From Sphingobium sp. JS3065 (GTDB lineage Bacteria; Pseudomonadota; Alphaproteobacteria; Sphingomonadales; Sphingomonadaceae), in NCBI RefSeq assembly GCF_026427355.1, contig NZ_CP102665.1, forward strand, positions 613,501 to 677,500: 64,000 nucleotides of DNA, written 5' to 3'. A program made the translations under genes and the position numbers. This document shows, one piece after another, positions 41,384-50,647 of the stretch (position 1 is its first letter; the number at the start of each line of letters is the position of its first letter). The notes under the pieces are model-generated. The model was not told the DNA's origin. It searched no databases and was given only the letters and a program-made list of their open reading frames with translations.

Positions 41384-43244
41384 ATGCCTCCGCCTGCGCT
41401 CGAATGAGGGTGAAGTGGAAATCGGTGCCTTTTCCCTTGCGGCTTTCCATCCAGATCTTGCCGCCATTCACCTCGACGATGGTGCGGCATATGGAAAGGC
41501 CAAGGCCCATGCCGTTGGGCTTGGTGCTGACGAACGCGGTGAATAATTGCTGTGCCACGCCCGGCGCGATGCCGCAGCCGGTGTCCGATACGATGACCTC
41601 GATCAGGTCATCCTTGGCCATGCGGGTGGCGATCGTCAGCTGTTTCACCGCGCCGTCCGCCATCGCTTCGCATGCATTGCGGACCAGGTTGATGAGGACC
41701 TGCTGGATCTGCACCCTATCGACCAGCACGGGCGACGCCCGGGGGTCGAGGTCGAACTGGACATCGATCCCATTCTCGCGCGCGCCTGCAAGGCCCAACG
41801 TCGATGCTTCCTCCACCAGTTGGGGCAGGCTCTCGATCGTCTTTTCCACTTCGCCCCGCGACACGAATTCCCGCAACCTGCGCACGATCTGCCCGGCCCG
41901 CAAAGCCTCGCTTGCGGCTTCCACCAATGCCTCGCGCATCATCGGCCATTCGCTTTCCAGCGGCTGCGCCATCTGGTCGCGCACCGCCGCGACATAATTG
42001 GCGACAGCCGCGATCGGCTGATTGAGTTCATGCGCCAGCGTCGACGCCATCGTCCCCATGGCGCTCACCCGCGTCACATGGGTCAGCTCGGCCTGCAACA
42101 TCGCCATATGATCTGCGACCGCCCGCCTCTCGGTCAGGTCGCGGATGAAGCCGGTGAAGATGCGCTCATTCCCGCGCATCGCCTCACCGATATACAGTTC
42201 CATGGGGAACAATGAGCCTTCGGCCCGCCGGCCCGACACGACCCTGCCCTTGCCGATGATGCGCTTTTCCCCGGTTTCCAGATAGCGCTGGATATAGCTG
42301 TCATGCCGTTCCCGGTCCGGAGACGGCATCAACATGCGCACGTTCCGCCCCAGCACCTCTTCCTCGGCATAGCCGAACAACGCCTCCGCCGCCGCGCTGA
42401 AAGACAGCATCGTGCCCGCCTCGTCGATCACCACCATCGCGTCGGGCACGGTCGACAGGATCGCGCGCAGCTGGCTTTCATGGGCGCGCAGATGGTCTTC
42501 GGCCGACCGCTTTTCGGTGATGTCGGACACGATCTTCGCAAAACCGCGCAGCGCGCCATCTTTGTCATAAAGCGCGGTCCAGCTAACCGCCGCCAGGAAT
42601 TCCGACCCGTCCTTGCGGACGCGCCAATCCTCTTCCTCGAACCGCCCTTCTGCGCGGGCACGCTCGATATCGGCCTCGGGCTTGCCCGCCACAACGGCTT
42701 CGCGGGGATAGAATAGGGAAGATGGCTTGCCCAGCACCTCCTGCTCGGTCCAGCCCTTCAGCCGCTCGGTGCCCCGGTTCCAGATCGTCACCCGGCCAGC
42801 CGGATCCAACATGTAGATCGCCAGCCCGTGCGCGCCATCGATCAACAGGTTTAGCTCGACCGCCAACTGCTCGTTCGCCGCGCCGCCACGTTCGACGGCG
42901 ACTTCAGCCACCTCCCGCCGCTGGTTCGACCGGCGGACGAGGCGGCTCATCAGGATGATGCCGGCAGCGGTCACGACGAACAGCGCGATCTCGATCAGGT
43001 CGCGGTTCTGTAGCGTCGACCGATGGGTAATCGCCACCCCTGCCGCAACGCTCAGCAGGGTAGCGAGGATCGCCGGTCCCTCGCCCAGCCAGAGCGCGAT
43101 GCCCACGATTGCGATGACATAGGGCAGATAGGCCGACCGGTCGTTCAGCCATGGATCAAGAAGCAGCCGGACCGCCGCTACTAAAGCAACCCCCAGAATG
43201 GCGAGGGCGTAATATTGCGGACGCGCTGTTTTCCATGACGGCAT
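41352..43244 (-). CDS. fixL: FixL-type oxygen-sensing histidine kinase, 630 aa
   Basis: Domain order is about four N-terminal membrane helices (residues 10-100), a first PAS domain (about 130-245), a second FixL-type PAS (about 258-375), then the histidine kinase core. The second PAS has RHDSY with H314 and GRVVSGRR with R334. The 20-residue spacing equals that of haem ligand His200 and Arg220 in Bradyrhizobium FixL. The H-box is LAHELNQP (H405), the N-box VRNACEAM, and the G-boxes SDTGCGIA and GMGLGLSI. It should bind haem, be inhibited by oxygen and phosphorylate FixJ when oxygen is low. It overlaps fixJ. Confidence 0.92.
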   Translation of the reverse strand: MPSWKTARPQYYALAILGVALVAAVRLLLDPWLNDRSAYLPYVIAIVGIALWLGEGPAILATLLSVAAGVAITHRSTLQNRDLIEIALFVVTAAGIILMSRLVRRSNQRREVAEVAVERGGAANEQLAVELNLLIDGAHGLAIYMLDPAGRVTIWNRGTERLKGWTEQEVLGKPSSLFYPREAVVAGKPEADIERARAEGRFEEEDWRVRKDGSEFLAAVSWTALYDKDGALRGFAKIVSDITEKRSAEDHLRAHESQLRAILSTVPDAMVVIDEAGTMLSFSAAAEALFGYAEEEVLGRNVRMLMPSPDRERHDSYIQRYLETGEKRIIGKGRVVSGRRAEGSLFPMELYIGEAMRGNERIFTGFIRDLTERRAVADHMAMLQAELTHVTRVSAMGTMASTLAHELNQPIAAVANYVAAVRDQMAQPLESEWPMMREALVEAASEALRAGQIVRRLREFVSRGEVEKTIESLPQLVEEASTLGLAGARENGIDVQFDLDPRASPVLVDRVQIQQVLINLVRNACEAMADGAVKQLTIATRMAKDDLIEVIVSDTGCGIAPGVAQQLFTAFVSTKPNGMGLGLSICRTIVEVNGGKIWMESRKGKGTDFHFTLIRAQAEAYDEQEACSHN

Positions 43245-43491
43245 GGCCTCACCCTATGCGGGATTTTGACGTCAGCCTGGCAAGGCCCTGCGCACCCTAA
43301 CATCATTGACCGTATTGCAACACACGACTTATCCATTTCCTCGCAAGTCTTTGATATGGCGCAGATGATATTTCAGCCATGTCCGTGTAAACCCGGATGG
43401 TCATTACACTACCCAAACGACTCCATGATCTACGCCTTCAGGTTGGACAACCTCCCCCCGCCATTTCAATTGACGCTTTCATTATGGGATT

Positions 43492-44292
43492 TCAGTGAGC
43501 CAGGAACAACGGAACATTCGCTTCCCCCAGCATTATCCGGGTGATTCCGCCGAACAGACTCTCGCGCAACCGCGAATGTCCAAATGCTCCCATGATGCAG
43601 AAAGCCGGCCGCCGCCTGTTCATCTCGGCCAGCAGTCCCGCCGCGACACCCGCTTCCGGCTCGTCCAGCCGCTCCACACGCGGCCGCACGCCATGCCGGG
43701 AAAGATAGGCCGCCGCATCTTCGGCAAGCTCGCCGCTCACTTCGCCCATCTCGATGATCGTCACGCCCTGCGCGCTTGCCAGCAGCGGCGCCGCCGCCCG
43801 CAGCGCTTCGGCAGCCGGCCTCGATCCGTCCCAGGCGGCAAGGACATGGCCGCCAAAATCGATGCCCCGGCTATCGTCGGGAACCGCCAATATCGGCTTC
43901 CCGGATTTCAGCACCGCATCTGACACGATCGGGATCATGTCGGGCATCATACGATCGGCGAGCGACGTATTGAGGACGATGATGTCCGCCAATGCCGCGC
44001 TGTCCTGTATCAGCGGAGCGATATAGCCCGTCTGGTCAACCCAGTTCCAAGCCACATCTTCCGCCTGAAGCCGCGCCCGGATCCGTCCCGCATTGACCTC
44101 TTCCCGCTTCCGCGCATCCTGAAGCAGCATCAGTTCGGCGTCCGGATAATATTCGCTGCCCGCCAGCACCGGGATCTGCACGACGTCGAGGCAGGTCAGA
44201 TGGCCCGACAAGCATCTGGTCAGGTCCAGCGCCGCCTGGAGCCGCGCTTCCTGACCGGCATCATCATGGACGAGCAAGAGCACGTTCTTCAT
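43492..44292 (-). CDS. Universal stress protein, tandem UspA domains, 266 aa
   Basis: Two UspA-like domains are present. The first starts MKNVLLLVHDDAGQEARLQA, the second at HVLAAWDGSRPAAEALRAAA and ends in the ATP-type loop GAFGHSRLRESLFGGITR. The second domain keeps the G-x2-G-x9-G-S/T-like loop and probably binds ATP; the first looks degenerate. Double-domain USPs are typical of low-oxygen and dormancy regulons. The 247-bp gap between it and fixL contains no convincing gene. Confidence 0.9.
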   Translation of the reverse strand: MKNVLLLVHDDAGQEARLQAALDLTRCLSGHLTCLDVVQIPVLAGSEYYPDAELMLLQDARKREEVNAGRIRARLQAEDVAWNWVDQTGYIAPLIQDSAALADIIVLNTSLADRMMPDMIPIVSDAVLKSGKPILAVPDDSRGIDFGGHVLAAWDGSRPAAEALRAAAPLLASAQGVTIIEMGEVSGELAEDAAAYLSRHGVRPRVERLDEPEAGVAAGLLAEMNRRRPAFCIMGAFGHSRLRESLFGGITRIMLGEANVPLFLAH

Positions 44293-44333
44293 GTCGATTT
44301 CCTCATGATAAGATGTTCGCTATCCAACGGACG

Positions 44334-44447
44334 TCATCCCGGCATCCGGGCCAGGATCATCGCCGCGATGGCGATCATCAGCCCGATGGTCATCGCTGCC
44401 TGAAACATGACGTCTACGGATCGGCGCACGCGATCTATGACGGGCAT
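44334..44447 (-). CDS. Small single-pass membrane protein, 37 aa
   Basis: The frame encodes MPVIDRVRRSVDVMFQAAMT followed by IGLMIAIAAMILARMPG, with one transmembrane helix at about residues 15-33 after a basic N-terminus. A strong ribosome site (GGAGGAG) lies just before the start at 44447, which supports translation. It sits 41 bases upstream of the usp gene on the same strand and may be co-transcribed. No family recognised. Confidence 0.6.
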   Translation of the reverse strand: MPVIDRVRRSVDVMFQAAMTIGLMIAIAAMILARMPG

Positions 44448-44494
44448 ATGCTCCTCCAATGAAATAGCGTCAGGAACCGACCCGCAATGGAGCG

Positions 44495-44521
44495 CCCCGG
44501 CAAGCGTGACGCCTGCCGGGG
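44495..44521 (-). terminator. Hairpin after the BON-domain gene
   Basis: Arms CCCCGGCA (44495-44502) and TGCCGGGG (44514-44521) form a perfect 8-bp stem ten bases past the BON gene stop. It would separate that transcript from the small membrane protein and usp genes. Confidence 0.5.
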
Positions 44522-44530
44522 ACACCGGGG

Positions 44531-45187
44531 TCAGAATGTCGATACGACGATATTGTCCTCGACCTTGGTCACGCCGGGCGCGGCCCAGGCCGCCCGCTCC
44601 GCTACGCCGCGTTCGTGCCAGGCCTTCACCCGGCCGCCCAGGCGTACGGTGTTCCCATCCGTGGCGATCGTGACGCCAGCAGCGTCCAGATCCGCCTGAC
44701 GCTTGAAAGCGGCGGCGATCCGGTCCCGGATGTCGGCGCTGACGGGCAGCTTCTTCACCTCGATAAGGTTGCTGACGCCGGTCACGCCTGAAATCCTTGC
44801 GGTCGCCCTTCTCGCCTCATCGCTCTGATAATAGGCATCGACAACGCCCGACAGCGTGACCCAGCCCTTCTCGACCTTCACATTGATCTTGTCGTGCGGG
44901 ATGGAGACATTCCACGAAAACATGTCGAGGATGCGCTTGGCTATTTCGTGGTCCGCCGTTTTGGGTTCGGACTTGAAGCGCACCTGGATCTCCTCGGCGA
45001 TCGCCTTGACCCCGCTGACGCGCCGAGCCGCCTTTTCCGCCGCCATCTTCTCCAGATAGTTGGAAACATAGCCGGACAGGGTCACCACCCCGTCATTCAC
45101 CGCCACGCCGATATCCGCATGATCGACGCTGGGGTCCCACTCCAGCTCGTCCATGACATCATGCTGCAACTGTCCATCGGTCTTCAT
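44531..45187 (-). CDS. Protein with three BON domains (OsmY-like), 218 aa
   Basis: Three BON repeats follow each other: residues about 7-75 (VNDGVVTLSGYVSNYLEKMA), 80-150 (VEKGWVTLSGVVDAYYQSDE) and 150-215 (TDGNTVRLGGRVKAWHERGV). BON domains bind phospholipid surfaces, and OsmY-like proteins protect the envelope in osmotic stress. No signal peptide is visible, so a cytoplasmic or membrane-surface place is likely. The ATG at 45187 overlaps the 3' end of the histidine kinase gene, so both are coupled. Confidence 0.87.
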   Translation of the reverse strand: MKTDGQLQHDVMDELEWDPSVDHADIGVAVNDGVVTLSGYVSNYLEKMAAEKAARRVSGVKAIAEEIQVRFKSEPKTADHEIAKRILDMFSWNVSIPHDKINVKVEKGWVTLSGVVDAYYQSDEARRATARISGVTGVSNLIEVKKLPVSADIRDRIAAAFKRQADLDAAGVTIATDGNTVRLGGRVKAWHERGVAERAAWAAPGVTKVEDNIVVSTF

Positions 45188-45914
45188 CGCAACTCTCCTC
45201 GTTGGTGGGTGACGCGCTCCAATGCCGGGCGCGTGATTTGCTGGCGGCTGGAAGCGCCACCGGCAAAAGCATGGCGACCACTGTGCCCGAACCTGATCGG
45301 GCACTGCCGCGAATGAATATTTTGCCCCTCATGTCGCGGATCGCCCCGCAGACCCGCTGCAAGCCATTTCCACGGCCGCCGCTTCCTGCGTCGAGTGGCG
45401 GTCGGGCAGCACCGTTGGCCGGCAAGCCCGGGCCATCGTCCGCAATCACCAGCCAGACCCGATCTCCGATCCTGCGGCAGCGGAGCAAGATATGCCGCGC
45501 GCCCGCCCTGACGGCATTGGCGACCAACTCCAGCATCACCGCTTCCAGTTCGGCCGGATCGGCGCTTACCCGCGCATCGGGCAAGGCCATCTGCGTGTCG
45601 ATTTCCAATGACGCGGGGTGCTTCACTATGGCGTGGAGCAAGGGCGCGGCGTGGACGACCTGCGCGCCCACATCCACGGGGAAGCACTGTCCCCCCGCCT
45701 GCCTTGCAAGCAGCCGGGTCGTGAGTTCGCTGCCCCGCACCGCCGCCTTCTCCAGCCCGCGCAGGATGGTTTTCCCCACTGGGCCGTCTTGATGCTTATC
45801 CAACAGATGCCTGATCGAGGCGATGACAGCGAAAAGGTTGCGCAGATCGTGAGCCGTTTGCCGGACAGGATCGTGCCGTGGAGCACCGCCTTCCGTGTCT
45901 CCTGAACGCTGCAT
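45159..45914 (-). CDS. Soluble sensorless histidine kinase, 251 aa
   Basis: The protein is a histidine kinase core with no membrane or sensor domain. The phospho-acceptor helix has AHDLRNLFAVIASIRH with a likely active His near residue 22, the N-box is LELVANAVRAGA, and the ATP lid has IADDGPGLP and GGRGNGLQRVCG. It may receive signals through a partner or act as a phosphotransfer or phosphatase subunit. Its 3' end overlaps the BON gene by 29 bases. No own response regulator is adjacent; FixJ and the split regulator are the nearest. Confidence 0.82.
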   Translation of the reverse strand: MQRSGDTEGGAPRHDPVRQTAHDLRNLFAVIASIRHLLDKHQDGPVGKTILRGLEKAAVRGSELTTRLLARQAGGQCFPVDVGAQVVHAAPLLHAIVKHPASLEIDTQMALPDARVSADPAELEAVMLELVANAVRAGARHILLRCRRIGDRVWLVIADDGPGLPANGAARPPLDAGSGGRGNGLQRVCGAIRDMRGKIFIRGSARSGSGTVVAMLLPVALPAASKSRARHWSASPTNEESCDEDRWTVAA

Positions 45915-45962
45915 GTTCGCCTCCTCGCTGATGAGGCCATTTTAGGGACTGCGCATCGCCAC

Positions 45963-45982
45963 CCTATTCGCAACTTCCCGTA
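45963..45982. promoter_or_regulatory. Motif shared with the adh/hdeD gap (candidate regulator site)
   Basis: CCTATTCGCAACTTCCCGTA lies in the gap between the divergent histidine kinase and acyl-CoA synthetase genes, 49 bp from the former. A close relative, CCTATTCGTAGATTCACGAA, lies at 50006-50025 in another divergent gap of this island. Fourteen of 20 bases agree. Binding by a local FixJ-type protein is a guess. Confidence 0.3.
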
Positions 45983-46101
45983 AGTAGCTTTTCATTAACC
46001 GAGCCAGGACGCCCTGCGGCATTTACGAATATCGCCATGGACACCGCCCTTCCTAGGATCGCTCCGCGTTCGCGCGATCCCAGCCAAGGACGAGATTAGC
46101 C

Positions 46102-48777
46102 ATGACCATCCGCAACCTGTCGCCGCTTCTTCACGCCAGGACCATCGCCCTGATCGGAGGGTCGCAGGAAAAGGGCGCCGTCGGCACGCTCGTCCTCGAC
46201 AATCTGCTGGCGGGCGGGTTCGAAGGCAGCGTCCATGTCGTCAATCCGCACCCGGTGTCGCGACTAGGCACGACATGGGTCGCCAGCGTCACCGACCTGC
46301 CCGCCGCGCCCGAACTTGCGATCATCATGACGCCCGAACAGACCGTGGCGGGCATCATCGACGAGCTGGGAAGCCTCGGCACGCGCTGCGCCGTCATCCT
46401 GTCGGCGGGCCTTCACGATGCCAGCGCATTCCGCCAGGCGATCAGGGCTGCGGCCCAACGGCACGACATGCGGATCGTCGGACCCAATTGCCTTGGCATC
46501 ATGGCGCCCCATGCGCGGATCAACGCTACCTTCGCCTGCGCCCCGGTGCTGCCGGGCAATCTTGGCCTCATCTCGCAGAGCGGCGCGCTTATCACCGCCG
46601 TGCTCGATTGGGCGCAAACCCGCCGGGTGGGCTTTTCCAGCGTTATTTCCGCAGGCGACATGACGGATGCGAACCTTGGCGACCTGATCGACCTGCTTGC
46701 GGCCGATCCCCACACCCACGCCATTCTGCTCTATGTGGAGGGTGTCACCGAGGCGGCCGAGTTCATGATCGCTGCCCGCGCCGCCGCGCTCCATAAGCCC
46801 ATCATTGCGATCAAGGCCGGCAAGAGCCAGCTCGCCGCGCAAGCGACCCTTTCCCACACTGGCGCCATGATCGGTTCCTATGACGTGTATGAAGCCGCCT
46901 TTGCACGCGCCGGAATCCTGCTGGTAGACAGCCTGACGGAACTGTTCGACGCCGCCGAGATCCTATGCGCCTGTGCGCCGGTGCCCGGCAACCGGCTGGC
47001 GATCCTGACCAACGGCGGCGGCGCTGGCATATTGGCGGTCGATGCCTTGGCGCAGGCGGATGGGCGGCTCGCGGCATTGACCACCGAAACGATCACCGCG
47101 CTTGCGGAGGTGACGCCCGCAGCTTCACCGCGCGCCAATCCCGTCGATATATTGGGCGACGCGGACGCGGACCGCTATGCCGCTGCGGTACGAGCCATCC
47201 TGCGCGACAGCGGGAGCGACGCGGTGCTGCTCATGAACTGCCCCACCGCGCGCAGCGAAGCGAAGGAAACGGCGCTGGCGATCTGCGGCGAAGTCGCGGC
47301 GGCAGCGCAGGAGCGTATCCACAAGCCTGTCCTTGCCTGCTGGCTGGGTGAGGCCAACAGCGATAGGGTAAGGCCTGTGTTCGCAGCGGCGGGCATTCCG
47401 GTCTTTTCAACGCCGGACGACGCCGTGCGCGCCTTTGGCTATCTGGCCCAGGCTCGCCGCCTTCGCGAGAGCCTGACGGAAGCGCCCGCTCGGTCGCGTG
47501 AGGTCCAGGCCGACCGTGCCGCCGCCCGCGCCATCATCTCCGATGCGCAGGCGGATGGATGCACGACGCTTTCCGAAATCAAGGTGAAGAAACTGCTGGA
47601 GGCCTATGGCATCCCCGTCGCTCCCACGCGCTTTGCCGCTTCGGCGGACGCGGTGGAAGAGGCTTGCTGCCGGCTGAGCGCGCCCTATGCGGTGAAGATC
47701 GTCTCGCGCGACCTGCCGCACAAATCGGATGTGGGCGGGGTCGCGCTCGACCTGCCGGACGCCCGGGCTGCCGTGGCGGCCGCGCGGGAGATGGAACGGC
47801 GTATCCGCCGCGATTTCCCGCAAGCGAGAATCCAGGGGTTCGCCGTCGAGGACATGATAAGGGTGAAAGACGGCAGGGAGATGATCGTGGGCCTTAGCAC
47901 CGATCCGGTTTTCGGACCCATGATCATGGCTGGGGCGGGCGGCACCGCGACGGAGCTTCTAGATGACAAGGCCATCGACCTCCTGCCCATAGACCATGCG
48001 CAGGCTCGCGCCCTGATTGAGGGGACGCATATGTCCCGGATGCTCGCCGGGTATCGGAACGTCCCGGCAGCCGATGTCGAAAGCGTCGCTGATGTGCTGG
48101 ACGCCGTGTCGGCCATGGCGGTCGACCTTCCCAGCCTGCTGGAACTCGACATCAACCCCTTGATCGTGAGCGCCGCAGGCGTCATCGCTCTGGATGCGCG
48201 GGCGCGGATCACCGCCGAGGCGGCAACAGCATCCCGCTTAGTCCTGCGCGCGCCGCCGGAAGGCTGGGCGTCCGACCTCGTGACAGAACAGGGGGTTCGT
48301 TTCCATGTACGGCCGGTGCGCCCTGACGACGAGCCAGCGGTCGCGGCCTTCTTCGACCATGTCTCGCCCGAAGACCTGCGCTTCCGCTTCATGTCGGGGC
48401 TTTGCAAGGTCAGCCACGACCAGATCGTGATGATGACGCGAGTGGACTATGTCCGCACCATCAGCTTCCTCGCCTTCGGAGAGGAAGGCGAACTCCTCGC
48501 CATCGCCATGCTCGCGACCGACCCTGATCGCGCCCACGCGGAAATAGCGCTCACCACCCGCACGGACCTGAAGGGCAAGGGCATCAGCTGGACCTTGTTC
48601 GAACATGTGCTTCGCTATGCGAAGGCGGAAGGGATCGAAACGGTCGAGTCGATCGAATCCACCGACCATGACGCGGCGCTACGCATGGAACGGGAGCTTG
48701 GCTTCGTGACCATCGCGGACCCCGACGATCCCACCGTCCGGATCGCCAGGAAGAGCTTGGCGGCTCATGCCAGTTGA
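46102..48777 (+). CDS. NDP-forming acyl-CoA synthetase fused to GNAT acetyltransferase (PatZ/Pka-like), 891 aa
   Basis: Domains in order are a CoA-binding Rossmann domain (about 10-100), a succinyl-CoA-ligase-like domain with the phospho-histidine loop LSHTGAMIGS (about 250), an ATP-grasp domain (about 470-690) with PYAVKIVSRDLPHKSDVGGV, and a C-terminal GNAT (about 720-880). The architecture is that of protein lysine acetyltransferases Pat/PatZ, in which the synthetase part senses acetyl-CoA, and also of some acetate-CoA ligases. Because the ligase histidine is kept, both activities are possible. It probably tunes acetyl-CoA use or protein acetylation in the stress state. Confidence 0.88.
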   Translation: MTIRNLSPLLHARTIALIGGSQEKGAVGTLVLDNLLAGGFEGSVHVVNPHPVSRLGTTWVASVTDLPAAPELAIIMTPEQTVAGIIDELGSLGTRCAVILSAGLHDASAFRQAIRAAAQRHDMRIVGPNCLGIMAPHARINATFACAPVLPGNLGLISQSGALITAVLDWAQTRRVGFSSVISAGDMTDANLGDLIDLLAADPHTHAILLYVEGVTEAAEFMIAARAAALHKPIIAIKAGKSQLAAQATLSHTGAMIGSYDVYEAAFARAGILLVDSLTELFDAAEILCACAPVPGNRLAILTNGGGAGILAVDALAQADGRLAALTTETITALAEVTPAASPRANPVDILGDADADRYAAAVRAILRDSGSDAVLLMNCPTARSEAKETALAICGEVAAAAQERIHKPVLACWLGEANSDRVRPVFAAAGIPVFSTPDDAVRAFGYLAQARRLRESLTEAPARSREVQADRAAARAIISDAQADGCTTLSEIKVKKLLEAYGIPVAPTRFAASADAVEEACCRLSAPYAVKIVSRDLPHKSDVGGVALDLPDARAAVAAAREMERRIRRDFPQARIQGFAVEDMIRVKDGREMIVGLSTDPVFGPMIMAGAGGTATELLDDKAIDLLPIDHAQARALIEGTHMSRMLAGYRNVPAADVESVADVLDAVSAMAVDLPSLLELDINPLIVSAAGVIALDARARITAEAATASRLVLRAPPEGWASDLVTEQGVRFHVRPVRPDDEPAVAAFFDHVSPEDLRFRFMSGLCKVSHDQIVMMTRVDYVRTISFLAFGEEGELLAIAMLATDPDRAHAEIALTTRTDLKGKGISWTLFEHVLRYAKAEGIETVESIESTDHDAALRMERELGFVTIADPDDPTVRIARKSLAAHAS

Positions 48778-48912
48778 AAGCATGTGCGACGCTATCGCTG
48801 CGCAGGACGGCTCCGCCCGGCATCCTCATGGTGACGGCGGCCTTGTTCGCCGCCTACTCCTCTGCGCCGAAGCGCTCAAGCGGGCGGCGATGCGATAGGC
48901 CCTGGGGACCGA

Positions 48913-49950
48913 TCAGGGCGTGATCAGCACCTTGAGCGCCTGCGTCTCCGCCGCCCGGTCAAATACGTCATAGGCTTCCATAATGCCGTCCAGCGTGAAG
49001 CGATGAGTAATAAGCTTCTTTGCGTCAACCTTCCCGCTCGCAACCGTCTTCAGCAGCATCGAAGTGGTGGCAGTATCCACCAGCCGGGTCGTGATCGTGA
49101 TATTATGCGACCAGAGCCGTTCCAGATGCAGGTCGGCCTTCACGCCATGCACGCCAATGTTCGCGATGACCCCACCCGGTGCGACCAGGTCTTCGCACAG
49201 TTCAAAGGTCGCAGGCACGCCGACAGCCTCTATGGCCGTGTCCACGCCCCTGCCGTCGGTCAACGACTTGACCACTGCCACGGCGTCTTCCGACCGGCTG
49301 TCGATAGTGCGCGTCGCGCCGAACCGTTCCGCCACGGCCAACCGGTTGGCGTCGAGGTCGATCATGATGATCTGGCTGGGCGAATAGAATTGCGCCGTCA
49401 GCAAGGTGGCCAGCCCGATAGGGCCCGCGCCCACGATGGCGACGCTGCTCCCGGGCGCGACCTTGCCATTCAGCACGCCGCATTCAAAGCCGGTCGGCAA
49501 TATGTCGCTCAGCATCACCAGCGCTTCCTCGTCGGACCCAGCGGGAACCGGATAGAGGCTGGTGTCGGCATGAGGGATGCGCACATATTCGGCCTGCGTG
49601 CCGTCGATGGCATTGCCCAGGAGCCACCCCCCGCTCACGCAATGCGAATAGATGCCCCGGCGGCAATAGTCGCACCGCCCGCATGAGGTGATGCAGGAAA
49701 TCAGCACATGATCGCCGAGCTTGAAATTCGCGACCGCCGATCCGACCGCCTCCACAACGCCGACGCCCTCATGCCCCAATGTCCGTCCCGGATCGCAAGT
49801 GGGCACGTCGCCCTTCAATATATGGAGGTCGGTGCCGCATATGGTCGTATGCGTGACGCGGACGATGGCGTCTCCCACATCCTTGATCTCTGGCCTTTCT
49901 CGCTCGCCCAGATGCTTCTGACCGGGCTCATCATAGATCAACGCTTTCAT
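48913..49950 (-). CDS. Zinc-dependent alcohol dehydrogenase, 345 aa
   Basis: This is an MDR alcohol dehydrogenase. The catalytic zinc ligands are in TTICGTDLHI and GHEGVGVVEAVG, the four structural-zinc cysteines are in CGRCDYCRRGIYSHC, and the NAD site is VAIVGAGPIGLATLL. It would oxidise or form small alcohols. The ATG at 49950 starts the family sequence MKALIYDEPGQ; the frame is open for 92 codons more without similarity. It is divergent from the hdeD-like gene. The 135-bp gap after the preceding gene shows only a weak GC-rich dyad (48836-48854). Confidence 0.9.
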   Translation of the reverse strand: MKALIYDEPGQKHLGERERPEIKDVGDAIVRVTHTTICGTDLHILKGDVPTCDPGRTLGHEGVGVVEAVGSAVANFKLGDHVLISCITSCGRCDYCRRGIYSHCVSGGWLLGNAIDGTQAEYVRIPHADTSLYPVPAGSDEEALVMLSDILPTGFECGVLNGKVAPGSSVAIVGAGPIGLATLLTAQFYSPSQIIMIDLDANRLAVAERFGATRTIDSRSEDAVAVVKSLTDGRGVDTAIEAVGVPATFELCEDLVAPGGVIANIGVHGVKADLHLERLWSHNITITTRLVDTATTSMLLKTVASGKVDAKKLITHRFTLDGIMEAYDVFDRAAETQALKVLITP

Positions 49951-50005
49951 GGCAACGCTCCTTGAAAGATTATCACCAGGATGATCGCGCCGCCATGGAA
50001 GCCAT

Positions 50006-50025
50006 CCTATTCGTAGATTCACGAA
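50006..50025. promoter_or_regulatory. Motif between adh and hdeD-like genes (candidate regulator site)
   Basis: CCTATTCGTAGATTCACGAA is 56 bp from the alcohol dehydrogenase start and 58 bp from the hdeD-like start, central in the divergent gap. It resembles the sequence at 45963-45982. Function is inferred from repetition and position only. Confidence 0.3.
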
Positions 50026-50083
50026 CATCATCCCTTCGTTTCCAGCGCTAAACTCGCGGTCTCGCATCTTGAGGAGGGCGATC

Positions 50084-50647
50084 ATGAACTTGAAAATGGC
50101 CTTGGAACCGGGGGCATCCCTACCGGGACAGCAGCTATGGCGCACTTTCCTGGGCATCGGCGCCGCTCTTGCGTTGCTCGGCATCCTCGCCAGCGCCAAC
50201 CTGCTCCTCGCGACGATCCTTGCCACCTATATCGTAGGCGCGGCCATGTTCGCGGGCGGTATATTCCAGCTGTTCCACGCCTTCAGCGTCCAGCGCTTTT
50301 CATCGGGAGTCCTATGGGGCCTCGCCGCGCTGCTCTACCTCATCACGGCCAGCATCATGCTCGTCGATCCCCTCCTTGGCGCGAGCGTCCTTACGGTCTT
50401 CATCGGCATTACCCTGGCGGCGTCAGGTTTCGCCCGCCTCATCCTTGCCTTCCGGCACAACGAAGGCAGGGTGTGGATGATCCTGTCCGGGGTAATCAGC
50501 ATCGTGGCCGCAGCGCTGGTGGCCGTCTCATGGCCGTGGAACAGCCTCTGGCTGCTCGGGATGGTGCTCGCCATAGACCTCATATCGCAAGGCGTGATGC
50601 TCATGCTCTTCGGCTTTTCCCTGCATTCGGCGGCCAGCGTACAGTGA
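50084..50647 (+). CDS. HdeD-family (DUF308) membrane protein, 187 aa
   Basis: The protein has about six transmembrane helices arranged as repeated DUF308 units, for example FLGIGAALALLGILASANLL and LWGLAALLYLITASIMLVDP. HdeD proteins are linked to acid or general stress resistance in the inner membrane. The ATG at 50084 has GAGGAGG nine bases upstream. Its stop overlaps the following alcohol dehydrogenase start (GTGA), so the two are coupled. Confidence 0.85.
   Translation: MNLKMALEPGASLPGQQLWRTFLGIGAALALLGILASANLLLATILATYIVGAAMFAGGIFQLFHAFSVQRFSSGVLWGLAALLYLITASIMLVDPLLGASVLTVFIGITLAASGFARLILAFRHNEGRVWMILSGVISIVAAALVAVSWPWNSLWLLGMVLAIDLISQGVMLMLFGFSLHSAASVQ

Noticed and set aside
43250..43275. 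Third copy of the CCCTATNCG motif upstream of fixL
   Set aside because: It is the complement of the fixL ribosome-binding region only a few bases from the start codon, and the match decays after nine bases.
43266..43544. 92-codon plus-strand frame in the gap between fixL and usp
   Set aside because: It runs into the antisense of usp, has no ribosome site and no recognisable sequence.
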